Origin: Calditrichota bacterium
Lineage (GTDB): Bacteria > CLD3
Assembly (NCBI GenBank): GCA_008501735.1
Contig: QQUF01000044.1
Location: 124,001 to 188,000 of the forward strand
Direction of reading: 5' to 3'
DNA: 64,000 nucleotides
Part shown: one piece after another, positions 46,185 through 55,429 of the stretch
Layout: each line of letters begins with the position of its first letter
Position numbering within the stretch: the first letter of the stretch is position 1
Notes under the pieces: model-generated
Seen by the model: the letters and a program-made list of their open reading frames with translations, nothing else
Told to the model about the DNA's origin: nothing
Database searches by the model: none
Made by a program: the position numbers and the translations under genes

Positions 46185-47876
46185 CTACTTTACTACTGCT
46201 ACTTTAGATTTTTGGATTTTTGAACCAATTCTTGCTAAAAGAATGTAAACTCCTGTTGCAACTTTTTGGTTTTCTTTGTTTGTTCCGTCCCAAATTAATG
46301 AAAATTCAAAGTTTTCAAAAGAATTGTATGAGGTAATTTTTTTTACTTCTCGTCCACTTGAACTAAAAATTAAGATTTCGGGCAATTCACTTCCTGTACA
46401 ACTTCCACAATCTTCAATTGAGACAAGTAAATTGAGAAATTGTTCTTTTCTGAAATCTAAAATTTCATTGTGCTTTAATGAGAAATTATCGGCTGCAATT
46501 TCAATTTTATTACTAACTAATCTTAATGCAAAATCATTTTCTTCTACGAACTGACTCGAAATTAAATAAAGTGCATTTTCTTGCAGACTTAAATTTATTT
46601 TTTCTTCGGAAGTCGAAATTTCCAAAGTATCTATCATCGGAGAACCATTTGCAAAACCAAGTGATAAAAATTGCACTTTATTTTCTGTTGGTAAAATTAC
46701 AAACTCGTTAGAAATTTCAGTTGAAATATTCTTTGTAATCTTAAAATTTTTATAAGAAATAGGAGACAGAAAAGTTGGTAATTCTGAAGTTCCAAACTCA
46801 ACAGATGTTGCAATTCCTGTCCAATCAAAAACTTGGGAATAGAAAGTTTCTGGATAAAATTCTGCTTCTGAAAAAAATTGATTCTCAACAGTCCTTTTGC
46901 CTGTAAAAAATGTCCAAATCACAAATTCGTTGTATGCATCTTCAAAACTCGTACCCAAAGAATCCGTTAGAATTGTATCCGTAATGTGATAATTTCTCTT
47001 TGAAGCAGTAATTCCATTCCAAATCTCTCTAACAATATTTCTTCCAAATTTTTCTTCTAAAAAATGACACCAAATACTTGCACCAAACCTGTAATTGTTT
47101 TTACCACTGAAAAGAAAAGTCTCAGGTGCGTTGGAAAAGCCATCTAAGTAATTGTAGTAGTCGTTAATTCCCTCAAACATTACATCTTCCATCCAAGTCG
47201 CAGACATTTCTGCGAATGGAATTTCGTCGTTTAGAATACTTCCACCCAACAAACCGAATTGAACCATATGAAGAAATTCGTGAGCAGCAGTAACTTTTAC
47301 AGCATCAATTCCTTGAGTTGAGTATGAACCTTCTGTGTAGTTGTTGTCCATACGAATGTAAGAATTGAATTTATTTCCATCATCGGAATCTGTGTATGCA
47401 AAAACTCCACCATTAAAATTTTCAATGTAAATGTCATACTTTCCACTTCCTAAAGTCGTAGAAATTGGAGGAGCTGTGTAACCCAAAGTGTCAATTTCAA
47501 ATCTGTAAACAGAGTCGAAAGTTTCAAGCATTAATTCAACGTAGTCAGGAGTTCCGCTGTTGTCAGAATCTTCGAGCGAAACAGCATTTTCACCGCTTAT
47601 GTCGAAATGAATTGTAAATTTTGAGCTTGGAGTTGTGTAAGAAAATTGGTTAGTCGGTCTTTCAGAAATTTTGTTCAAGCGGAACTTTTCTTTCTCAGAA
47701 AGCTTAGAGTTCCTCAATTCCAAAACCAAATGAGTGCCGCATTTGTGTGCTTTTTCAGCAACACTTTGCCCCTCTAAAATTTGCAAAAACTGCTCAATGT
47801 CTTGTGCAAAAGCAAAATTTGCAAAACAAAGTACTGACAAGACCAAAACCCTAATTCTTGATTCTCGATTTGTAAT
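46185..47876 (-). CDS. Secreted zinc metalloprotease-like protein (HEFLH), possible ATT start
   Basis: About 563 residues if started at the ATT at 47876, or 553 from the TTG at 47846. AAGGAG lies eight bases before the ATT but 38 before the TTG. The longer reading also gives the signal peptide a normal basic n-region (ITNRESRIRVLVLSVLCF). The zinc motif AAHEFLHMVQFG (HExxH) is near residue 200, followed by the downstream acidic EMSATWMEDVMFEG. This matches large secreted metalloproteases of the MXAN_6640 type. The C-terminus resembles a FlgD-like/T9SS-like fold (IWDGTNKENQKVATGVYILL) but lacks NPFNP. In an operon with the transglycosylase. Confidence 0.75.
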   Translation of the reverse strand: MTNRESRIRVLVLSVLCFANFAFAQDIEQFLQILEGQSVAEKAHKCGTHLVLELRNSKLSEKEKFRLNKISERPTNQFSYTTPSSKFTIHFDISGENAVSLEDSDNSGTPDYVELMLETFDSVYRFEIDTLGYTAPPISTTLGSGKYDIYIENFNGGVFAYTDSDDGNKFNSYIRMDNNYTEGSYSTQGIDAVKVTAAHEFLHMVQFGLLGGSILNDEIPFAEMSATWMEDVMFEGINDYYNYLDGFSNAPETFLFSGKNNYRFGASIWCHFLEEKFGRNIVREIWNGITASKRNYHITDTILTDSLGTSFEDAYNEFVIWTFFTGKRTVENQFFSEAEFYPETFYSQVFDWTGIATSVEFGTSELPTFLSPISYKNFKITKNISTEISNEFVILPTENKVQFLSLGFANGSPMIDTLEISTSEEKINLSLQENALYLISSQFVEENDFALRLVSNKIEIAADNFSLKHNEILDFRKEQFLNLLVSIEDCGSCTGSELPEILIFSSSGREVKKITSYNSFENFEFSLIWDGTNKENQKVATGVYILLARIGSKIQKSKVAVVK

Positions 47877-47888
47877 TTGAAATTCTCC

Positions 47889-49202
47889 TTACTTTTGTTT
47901 AAACTCCAAAATTAATGGGCTTCCGATAAAACCAAATTCTTCCCGAATTTTTCTCTCTAAATATTTTCTGTAAGGGTCTTCAATCAAGTTAGGTCTATTT
48001 ACAAAAAATGCAAAAACGGGAGGCGAGTGTTTAATCTGAGAAACAAATTTAATTTTGATAAATCTTCCATTTTTCGAAGAAGGTGGATTGTAAAAGAAAA
48101 CATTTTCCATTACTTCATTCAACTTCGCAGTTGGAATTCTTTTTTGGTATTCGGCATAAGTCGGCTCGACTAATTCCATAATTTTACTAACTCTTTGCTT
48201 CGTAATTGCAGAAGTAAAAACCTTTGGAATGTATTTAAGTTCAGGAAGTCTTTTTTCCAAATATTCAGTGTAGTCTTTCAATGTACTTTTGTCTTTATCA
48301 ACCAAGTCCCATTTGTTTACAACAAGAATTATTGGTTTTTTGAAACTGTACGCTTCATTAAAAACTCGAATGTCTTGAACATCAAGAGTTTCATTTCCTG
48401 AAATTAACTGAATCACCAAATCGCTTCTCTCGATTGCTTTTGTCGTCCTTAAAGTGCTGTAAAACTCAATTGCATTTTTGACTTTTGCTTTTTTACGTAG
48501 TCCTGCTGTATCAATTAAAGTGAATGATTTGCCAAAATATTTAAATTCTGAGTCAACAGCATCTCTTGTAGTTCCTGGAATGTTGGTTACAATGTGTTGT
48601 TTTTTCCCAAGAAGTAAATTTGCCATCGAGGACTTTCCAACATTTGGTTTTCCCACAATAGCAATTCTAAGCCCCTCAGATTCGTCAACAATGTCTTCTG
48701 GAAAACCATCAATAATGTCGTCTAAAAGGTCTCCGATTCTTCTTCCGTTCAAAGCCGAAATCGGGTGAGGTTCGCCAAGCCCAAATTTATAAAATTCAGT
48801 GCTACTTAATTCCAAGTTCTGATTGTCAGCCTTGTTGGAAATCAAAATCACTTTGTTACCGACAAAATCTCTTTTGATTTTTTGTGCCAATTCTAAATCA
48901 TCGTTTGTAATTCCACTAATTGCATCAACAACAAAGAGCAAAACATTCGCTTCCTCAATTGCCAAAAATGCTTGCTCACGAATCGCTAACTCAATTTCAT
49001 CTTTTGATTTTTCACCAACAACTCCGCCAGTGTCAACAAGAATGAAATTTTTTCCAGCCCAATCAGTTTGGGTGTAATTTCTGTCACGAGTAACTCCAGC
49101 AGTAGCATCAATAATTGCGTGTTTCTGCTTAATTAATCTGTTAAAAAGAGTGGACTTACCTACGTTTGGTCTTCCAACGATTGCTACAATTGGTTTGGGC
49201 AT
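47889..49202 (-). CDS. der: Ribosome biogenesis GTPase Der
   Basis: 437 residues. Two tandem GTPase domains are visible: GRPNVGKSTLFNRL with DTGGVVG, and GKPNVGKSSMANLL with DTAGLRKKAKV and NKWDLVD. The C-terminal KH-like domain follows (about 350-437). It acts in 50S subunit assembly. It lies nine bases after the LVIVD lipoprotein gene and 12 before the metalloprotease start region, so cotranscription is likely. Confidence 0.97.
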   Translation of the reverse strand: MPKPIVAIVGRPNVGKSTLFNRLIKQKHAIIDATAGVTRDRNYTQTDWAGKNFILVDTGGVVGEKSKDEIELAIREQAFLAIEEANVLLFVVDAISGITNDDLELAQKIKRDFVGNKVILISNKADNQNLELSSTEFYKFGLGEPHPISALNGRRIGDLLDDIIDGFPEDIVDESEGLRIAIVGKPNVGKSSMANLLLGKKQHIVTNIPGTTRDAVDSEFKYFGKSFTLIDTAGLRKKAKVKNAIEFYSTLRTTKAIERSDLVIQLISGNETLDVQDIRVFNEAYSFKKPIILVVNKWDLVDKDKSTLKDYTEYLEKRLPELKYIPKVFTSAITKQRVSKIMELVEPTYAEYQKRIPTAKLNEVMENVFFYNPPSSKNGRFIKIKFVSQIKHSPPVFAFFVNRPNLIEDPYRKYLERKIREEFGFIGSPLILEFKQK

Positions 49203-49211
49203 TTTATATTT

Positions 49212-50420
49212 TTACTTTCTTCTAAGAATTTTTACGCCGCCATTTTCCGTTGCAGCGAAAATAAGACCTTTGTAAAAAGTAACACTTGCCACTTTATACT
49301 CATTTCCGGAAGGTCCAAATTGGAATCTATCTGTCAAAACAGGGTTTTCTCTATCTGAAATATCGTAAATGAAAAGACCCTCGTCATCATTTGCTACAAA
49401 GATTTTATTGTTAGCTTCATCGATAGCGATGTCATTTGCAGAGTCGTCAGTTGAAATTGATTTTACAAGTTCAGGTGAGTTAATGTTATCAACTCTGACA
49501 ATTGCAATTCCTCCGTTTTCGTCAGCGATGTAAACATATTTTCCTTCATCTGCAACAACAAGTTTAGTCGCTGCTCCGTCAGTATCAACTCCTCCATAAA
49601 CATTTGTTCTAAAACTGTGTTCTGAAGCAAGTGAGTCGTAATCTAAAACCGCACTTGCAATTTGAAAACCTGCTTCTTCGTTTGCGCAGTAAATCAAAGA
49701 ATCTCCTACAAGTTTAATTCCTTCTGTGTGTCCTGAAAGTTGAATCTCCCAAATTTTACTGATTGCATTGTTAATCAAATTAAAATCACGAACAATTACA
49801 CCTTTTTCACCCGCAGCAATAAATGCATAGGTAAAAAGTTCAGGTGGAAAAATTAAAGAATCGCTAAAAGTCTTGGTAATTGTTCTAGTAAAGACATCGT
49901 AAATTACTGGTTTTGGGAAACCTGTTGGACCTGCACTAAAATCAATTCTACTGCTGTTGTATTCGCTTTCTGTGTATTCGATTGTGTCATTCAAACAACA
50001 AGCGTCTAAAGGTACTGCTTCGATTCCGAAAGTTTGTGCAGAAGCGACAACAAAAGTTTCTCCTTGTTCACTAAAGACTTCGTATTCTTGTGTTTGCTGG
50101 TTGTAAGTTAGCAAAGCAACTGTGTCTCTTACCAAAGTGATTCTATTGTTTATGTAACGGAAAAGGTCTCCTCCAACATTTTTTATCAAACTTGGTTTAG
50201 TAGAATTAATGTTTTCTACATTCCAAACACTAAAGCCACCTCTTCCTTGAGCAACAAGCAACAGCGAATCATTTACATAAATATGTTGTGCATCGCCTAG
50301 AGTCTCTAATTCGTAAGCAGTTTCGTACTCATTTTGCAATGCGAATGAGATTGGCTCTTCGGCATCACCACAAGCCCAAATCGTTAAGACAATAAAAAGT
50401 ATAATTAATAAATTTTTCAT
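49212..50420 (-). CDS. LVIVD-repeat lipoprotein, probable beta-propeller
   Basis: 402 residues. Lipobox ending IWAC (near Cys17). Repeats of 40-45 residues with V-x-D-x-x-N/D-P (GGFSVWNVENIN, GGIAIVRVDNINSPELVKSI, GLFIYDISDRENPVLTDRFQ, GGVKILRRK) are LVIVD repeats that form a beta-propeller. It would be tethered to a membrane. Ligand unknown. A -7 element TATATTTG lies upstream. Confidence 0.82.
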   Translation of the reverse strand: MKNLLIILFIVLTIWACGDAEEPISFALQNEYETAYELETLGDAQHIYVNDSLLLVAQGRGGFSVWNVENINSTKPSLIKNVGGDLFRYINNRITLVRDTVALLTYNQQTQEYEVFSEQGETFVVASAQTFGIEAVPLDACCLNDTIEYTESEYNSSRIDFSAGPTGFPKPVIYDVFTRTITKTFSDSLIFPPELFTYAFIAAGEKGVIVRDFNLINNAISKIWEIQLSGHTEGIKLVGDSLIYCANEEAGFQIASAVLDYDSLASEHSFRTNVYGGVDTDGAATKLVVADEGKYVYIADENGGIAIVRVDNINSPELVKSISTDDSANDIAIDEANNKIFVANDDEGLFIYDISDRENPVLTDRFQFGPSGNEYKVASVTFYKGLIFAATENGGVKILRRK

Positions 50421-50475
50421 TAGTTTACCCGTAAGTTAATTTTGAGTTTTGAATAGAAGCGGGAAAGTTAATAAA

Positions 50476-50483
50476 CAAATATA
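50476..50483 (-). promoter_or_regulatory. Putative -7 element of the LVIVD gene
   Basis: A perfect TATATTTG on the minus strand, 56 bases before the start. No TTG stands at the -33 distance. Confidence 0.4.
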
Positions 50484-50593
50484 ATTTTAGGAAATTAAAG
50501 TTGCTACTTCCTTTAAAAATATAATTTTACTTAAAGTAAAAAACCTCTTAATTAAAAACTTAAATTTTCCCCTTAAACAATAGAAAAATTTAG

Positions 50594-50601
50594 TAACTTT
50601 G
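50594..50601 (+). promoter_or_regulatory. Putative -7 element of the radical-SAM-like/rng operon
   Basis: A perfect TAACTTTG followed by C, typical of Bacteroidota promoters. It lies 131 bases before the ATG at 50732. Confidence 0.5.
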
Positions 50602-50731
50602 CAACCGTGATTTTTAGATGTTATTTGTTTTGTTACCCCAAAAAACAATTGCAGTTTTTTGCTTTCAAATTCTGTCATCTTTATTAAAATTTTAATATCA
50701 AAACCTGTAAAAACTTTAGTGTTGTCTCTTT

Positions 50732-53098
50732 ATGGATTTTCCTTCTGATTTAGAAAAAATGCTCTCTACTGTTTCAAAACCAGCTCGTTACTTGGGCTTG
50801 GAAAGAAATTCAAAAATCAAAAAATTCCCTGGAAACTCTGTCAAAATAGTTTTAGCCTTTCCTGAAGAATATGATTTGGGGATTTACTTTTATCCATTTA
50901 AAGAAATTTATCACAAATTGAATTTGAGTGCTGGAATCTTTGCCGAGAGATTTTACTCGGTTGGAGATGACTTGCAAGAAATTTCAATAGAAAATTCGAT
51001 TCCTGCTTTAACAATCGAAACTCGCTCTGCCCTAAAAGATTCACCGATAATTTTTTTTCCTGTTCTCAATGCATTGCAAATGAAAAATGTTTTGAGAACT
51101 TTAGAGTTTGCTAAAATCCCTCTCAAAAGTTCTGACAGAACAGAAAATGACCCAATTGTAATTTGTTGGGCTTCTTTTTCAAACCCACTTCCATTACAAG
51201 AATTTGCCGATTGCTTTTTGGTCTCAGAAACACCACTTTCATTTCTTCAACTTTCCGACACAATTAAAGAACGTAGCAAAATCTCACGTGCTGAAACTTT
51301 GGAAATACTCAAAAATCTAAATGGGATTTGGGCAAAAAATTCAGATTTTACTCCTTTGGAATCAGAAACGGAAAACGACGAGTTTTTTAATGAAAGCAAA
51401 GAACTCCAAACTTTAATTGACATTGAATTTGGAAAGCAAAAATTTCAGAAATTTAGATTTCTCACTCAAGGTTGTACTTTTTCAAAAATTAGTGAGTATT
51501 TTTCAAAAGACGGAGTATTCTCACTCAAATCTATCGCAAATGGAATTTTACCTTCTTACGATTTTGACGGTTTTAAGGAAATTGTTGAAAATTCAAGAGG
51601 ATTTCTTGCAAGTGGAAATTCACAATTAATTTTGGATTACAAACGAGACACAAAAAAATTCGGATTAAACTTTGGAATAATTACAGCAAGCGAGAAACTC
51701 CGAACAGCTTTGAATTTACCGAGCTTAACTAGAGAATTTTACGACATTCTTCGGTACTCTATCGACAATAAATGGATTCATTTGAATTTTTACTTTTTCT
51801 ACTGCTTGCCTTCGGAAACAAACAAAGAACTTGAGGAAAATGCTAGACTTCTAAATAACATTCTTGAAGTCTGTGAATTACAAAAAGACATAACTTTAGA
51901 GGCTCATTTTGTACCTTTCATTCCAAATCCAAACACTGTTTTTCAGTGGTATGAAGTTCCCAAAACTGAAACTTTAAAGGAGAAGTCTGAGTTCTTGCAA
52001 AGCAAGATTTTCAAAAGTGAAAAATTGAATCTTACTTTTGGGAACTGGCACGAACACTTGATTGAAGCTGCTCTTTTACGCTCTTCAAACGGAGACTTAT
52101 TAGAAAAGATTGACTCAAGAAATTTGTTAGAGTGGTTTGAAAACAACGCAAATTCTCTTGAAGAAGAATTAAGCGAAAAAAGTTTTGAAAAAGAATTTGG
52201 TTGGGAAGTCTTTTCTAAGATTCCAAAAAGAGATTTGGTTAAACAATTACAAAAATTTTACACTGGTGAAAGTGATTCAGAATTTCCATTTTCAAGGCTT
52301 TCTTCAAGGAAAAACGAAACGAGCTTTAGTCAATCAATTTTAAAAAAGAAAAAACGTAAAGTTCTTGAAAGTTCTTACGGAGTTCGAGTCAAAAGAGTCG
52401 CTTCCACAAGACCACAAATCGGAATTTTCACTCGTTACAGACTTTGTTACGAAAAACTTGGGCAAGCGAAATTTTTGGGAAACCAAGATTTGGCAAGAGT
52501 TTTTGAAAACACCTTTGCTGAAGTAAAAGTTGGACTTAGTTTTACTCAAGGTCATCTTCCGACTGCTAAATTAAGCTTTGGTCCATTGCTTCCGCAAGGA
52601 ATCGAAAGTTTAGGTGAGTACGTTGACTTTGACTTTGCAACTTCGACAGACTTTAGTGAAATCAATAAAGTAAACGGCAAATTACCAAGCGGATTGAAAA
52701 TAATTAGTGGCAAACCAATTACGGCAAAATTTCCCTCTGTTGGCTCACAAGTAAATTCATTTACTTACGCTTTCATTTTTAATTCTGCAAAAATTGAAGA
52801 AGACTTAATTAAAAGAATTCTCGAAAAAGAAGAGATTTTAGTTAAAAGAATAAAAAAAGACGCTGAAACTGAAATAAATGTTAGACCTTTTATAAAAAGT
52901 TTAGAATGGTTTCCTGAAAAATTAGTCGTGGAAATTGGTATTGATGAAATGAGACGGAGCATAAGATTTGCCGAACTTTTGGAACTTTTGGAACTTTTGA
53001 ATTTGGAAGAGAACTTTCAGAACTCAATTAAAGTCCAAAGAATCGGGCAATTTGTAGAACACAACGGGCAAAAATTAACGCCTCTTGAAATAATTTAA
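50732..53098 (+). CDS. Degenerate radical-SAM-like protein fused to DUF2344
   Basis: 788 residues. The layout fits the TIGR03960-type radical SAM family (VSKPARYLGLERN at 14-26, LAFPEEYDLG, AERFYSVGD) joined to a C-terminal DUF2344 domain (about 580-780: RYRLCYEKLGQAKFLGNQDL). The cluster loop reads LTQGCTFSKISEYF: Cys248 is kept, but Lys252 and Glu255 replace the other two cysteines of CxxxCxxC. A 4Fe-4S cluster and SAM chemistry are therefore unlikely. The usual neighbour, RNase G, is 14 bases downstream. The rest of the reading frame is intact, so it is not a simple pseudogene. Confidence 0.75.
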   Translation: MDFPSDLEKMLSTVSKPARYLGLERNSKIKKFPGNSVKIVLAFPEEYDLGIYFYPFKEIYHKLNLSAGIFAERFYSVGDDLQEISIENSIPALTIETRSALKDSPIIFFPVLNALQMKNVLRTLEFAKIPLKSSDRTENDPIVICWASFSNPLPLQEFADCFLVSETPLSFLQLSDTIKERSKISRAETLEILKNLNGIWAKNSDFTPLESETENDEFFNESKELQTLIDIEFGKQKFQKFRFLTQGCTFSKISEYFSKDGVFSLKSIANGILPSYDFDGFKEIVENSRGFLASGNSQLILDYKRDTKKFGLNFGIITASEKLRTALNLPSLTREFYDILRYSIDNKWIHLNFYFFYCLPSETNKELEENARLLNNILEVCELQKDITLEAHFVPFIPNPNTVFQWYEVPKTETLKEKSEFLQSKIFKSEKLNLTFGNWHEHLIEAALLRSSNGDLLEKIDSRNLLEWFENNANSLEEELSEKSFEKEFGWEVFSKIPKRDLVKQLQKFYTGESDSEFPFSRLSSRKNETSFSQSILKKKKRKVLESSYGVRVKRVASTRPQIGIFTRYRLCYEKLGQAKFLGNQDLARVFENTFAEVKVGLSFTQGHLPTAKLSFGPLLPQGIESLGEYVDFDFATSTDFSEINKVNGKLPSGLKIISGKPITAKFPSVGSQVNSFTYAFIFNSAKIEEDLIKRILEKEEILVKRIKKDAETEINVRPFIKSLEWFPEKLVVEIGIDEMRRSIRFAELLELLELLNLEENFQNSIKVQRIGQFVEHNGQKLTPLEII

Positions 53099-53112
53099 AT
53101 AAGTAGTATTTC

Positions 53113-54684
53113 GTGAAGAAACAAATAGTTATAAACAAAGGCTTATCGGAAGTCAGAATCGCAATCTTAGAGGACAACGATTTAGTCGAACTTATGGTTG
53201 AAAGACCAAACGACGAAAAAATCATCGGTTCAATTTACAAAGGAAAAATCGTTAAGATTCTACACCCAATTAAAGGTCTATTTATTGACATTGGAATGGG
53301 ACAAGATGCTTTTTTACATTTTAACGATGTAAGTTACGGAGCCAATTTTAACGCCTACAACGACGATTACCCACCGAATGTTGACAAAAAGTTAAAAGGA
53401 AAAGGTGGTGAAATCCGAAAAGGACTTTCACTTTATCACGGACAAAAGATAATTGTTCAAGCAATCAAAGAGCCAATTGGAAACAAAGGAGTTAGAGTAA
53501 CTTCAGAAGTTACTCTCCCTGGAAGATATTTAGTTCTCATTCCAGGAGTTGAGGCAATTAATGTTTCCCGCAAAATTCATCAATTCAAAGAAAAGAAAAG
53601 ATTAAAGAATCTACTTTCAAGCCTTTTACCGCCAAACTTTGGTGTGATTGTTAGAACTGAAGCAGAAGCTCAAGACGAAGAAATTCTGAAAAAAGATTTG
53701 CAAGACTTGTTAGATACTTGGGGAAAAATTCAAAGCAGAATTGACGACGAAAAACCAATTGACATAATTCACGAAGACAATGAAATTTCTTCAAGTGTAA
53801 TTCGTGATATTTTCAGAGATAATATTGACAGAGTTGTAATTGACAACAAAAAACTTTACAAAGAAATCCTTTCTTACGTAAAAGAAATTTCACCTCACTT
53901 AGTTGAGAAAGTTGAACATTACAAATCTAAAAAGCCAATCTTTGAAGACTTTGGGGTTGAAAGACAAATTTTAGAAAGCCACTCAAAAGCTGTAAACTGT
54001 GGAAATGGTGGAGTTTACGTAATTATTGAACAAACAGAAGCATTGGTTTCAATTGACGTAAATAGTGGAAAATTTCTTAGTAACAAAAATTCTGACATCA
54101 ATTCACTTAAAGTTAATCTTTTAGCAGCAAAAGAAATCGCAAAACAACTTCGCCTTCGAGATCTTGGCGGTTTGATTGTTATTGATTTTATTGATATGCT
54201 TGACAGAAAAAATCGTGATGCACTTTACGAAGGTTTCAAAAACGAACTTTCAAGAGACAGAGCAAAATGGTCAATGTCAGAAATTAGCAGGTTCGGTCTA
54301 ATCGAACTTGCACGTCAGCGAGAACGTGAAAGTTTATTTCACAGTATGAGTGACATTTGCCCACTTTGTATCGGAAAAGGAAGAGTTCCGACCAAAGAGT
54401 CAATTCTTACTCAAATCGAAATTTGGCTTGCAACTTTTAAAGAACACAGCAGTGAAAAATCTCTAAAACTAATTGTAAACCAATCTACAAAGGATTTTCT
54501 GACAGCAGGTTTAAAAAGTGTCAGATTACAGTTGATGTTTAAATTTTTCTTAAGAATTGACATTGAGGTTAATGACAAACTTTATGACAGTCAGTTTAAG
54601 TTTTTTTCTAAAAAGACAAACCAAGATTTAACAGCAAAATACGGTCAAACATTCCTACCTGAACACCACCAAGATTATGCTTAG
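53113..54684 (+). CDS. rng: Ribonuclease G (Rne/Rng family)
   Basis: 523 residues from a GTG start. An S1 RNA-binding domain (about 35-120, GSIYKGKIVKILHPIKGLFI) is followed by the catalytic domain with metal-binding aspartates in SIDVNSGKF and IVIDFIDM. The zinc link CPLCIGKGR lies near residue 416. It processes rRNA 5' ends and degrades mRNA. The length fits RNase G rather than E. It is cotranscribed with the degenerate radical-SAM protein. Confidence 0.95.
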   Translation: MKKQIVINKGLSEVRIAILEDNDLVELMVERPNDEKIIGSIYKGKIVKILHPIKGLFIDIGMGQDAFLHFNDVSYGANFNAYNDDYPPNVDKKLKGKGGEIRKGLSLYHGQKIIVQAIKEPIGNKGVRVTSEVTLPGRYLVLIPGVEAINVSRKIHQFKEKKRLKNLLSSLLPPNFGVIVRTEAEAQDEEILKKDLQDLLDTWGKIQSRIDDEKPIDIIHEDNEISSSVIRDIFRDNIDRVVIDNKKLYKEILSYVKEISPHLVEKVEHYKSKKPIFEDFGVERQILESHSKAVNCGNGGVYVIIEQTEALVSIDVNSGKFLSNKNSDINSLKVNLLAAKEIAKQLRLRDLGGLIVIDFIDMLDRKNRDALYEGFKNELSRDRAKWSMSEISRFGLIELARQRERESLFHSMSDICPLCIGKGRVPTKESILTQIEIWLATFKEHSSEKSLKLIVNQSTKDFLTAGLKSVRLQLMFKFFLRIDIEVNDKLYDSQFKFFSKKTNQDLTAKYGQTFLPEHHQDYA

Positions 54685-54689
54685 AGAAA

Positions 54690-54899
54690 ATGATTACAAA
54701 AGATTTAATTGGTGAACAAATTTATTTGCTTTCGATAATGAAATTAAAGTATTTCAAAGGCGAAATTGAATTTGAGCAACTTTTAGACTCCGCAAAAGTA
54801 GTCCAGAAATTAATCAAAGAACAAGAGAAAGAAGTTTTTGGTAGAAAAACTTTAAGAGTTTACCCTTCCGAAATTAAAGATTTGCTAAATTTGATGTAG
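54690..54899 (+). CDS. Short hypothetical protein downstream of rng
   Basis: 69 residues, helical and charged (EIEFEQLLDSAKVVQKLIKE), with no recognised domain. It starts five bases after rng with a weak AGAGAAA before the ATG. The coupling and the amphipathic composition support it modestly. Confidence 0.45.
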   Translation: MITKDLIGEQIYLLSIMKLKYFKGEIEFEQLLDSAKVVQKLIKEQEKEVFGRKTLRVYPSEIKDLLNLM

Positions 54900-55007
54900 T
54901 ACTCTTTTTAGTAATCCTGTACCCAAAATCGCACTAACCAACCTTTCCCACAAATTCCTAATTTTTCCTCTAAAGCAAAAGCATCTAACATTTTGGAGAA
55001 ATTAAAA

Positions 55008-55418
55008 ATGAGAACCATTTTTTTAATTTTAGCATTTTCTACACTCTTCATTTCTTGTGAAAATGAAGACGAGAAGTTCCACAAAATAACTTATAGAGTC
55101 GAAGGTAATTTTTCAATTCTTGACAGCCTTTTCTACAAACTTCCAGTTGAAGGTTTACAGAAACAAGGAGCAACAAAACTGAATTGGGAGTATTCTTTTT
55201 GGGCAACAAAAGGCGATAAATTAATGCTCAAAGCTGGTAAGGTCGGTGTGAGAGAAATTCCGAAATTGAGTTTAACCATTCTGCGAGACGAAAGAATAAT
55301 TTTAGAAACAGAAGCAACTAAAATTGGAGAATTCAATGTTATTCAACTTAGTTTCGACAATAAATTTAAAATAGTTTCTTACCCATTTTACATCTCTGAA
55401 GTTGAGTTAACTCTTTGA
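55008..55418 (+). CDS. Small hypothetical lipoprotein
   Basis: 136 residues from the ATG at 55008, chosen because GGAG stands nine bases ahead. Lipobox LFISC (near Cys18). The mature part is beta-rich (HKITYRVEGNFSILDSLFYK) and resembles small DUF-type lipoproteins of Bacteroidota, but no family is firmly recognised. It converges with the FecCD gene on the other strand. Confidence 0.65.
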   Translation: MRTIFLILAFSTLFISCENEDEKFHKITYRVEGNFSILDSLFYKLPVEGLQKQGATKLNWEYSFWATKGDKLMLKAGKVGVREIPKLSLTILRDERIILETEATKIGEFNVIQLSFDNKFKIVSYPFYISEVELTL

Positions 55419-55429
55419 AAGAAAGAAGT

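Larger units (their letters stand above)
50421..50731. other. 311-base divergent spacer with two -7 elements
   Basis: It holds the -7 elements at 50476-50483 (minus) and 50594-50601 (plus). The plus transcript would have a leader of about 125 bases, with an AAAAAAC/GTTTTTT pair near 50642-50662 around CAATTG. No coding sequence is supported. Confidence 0.6.
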
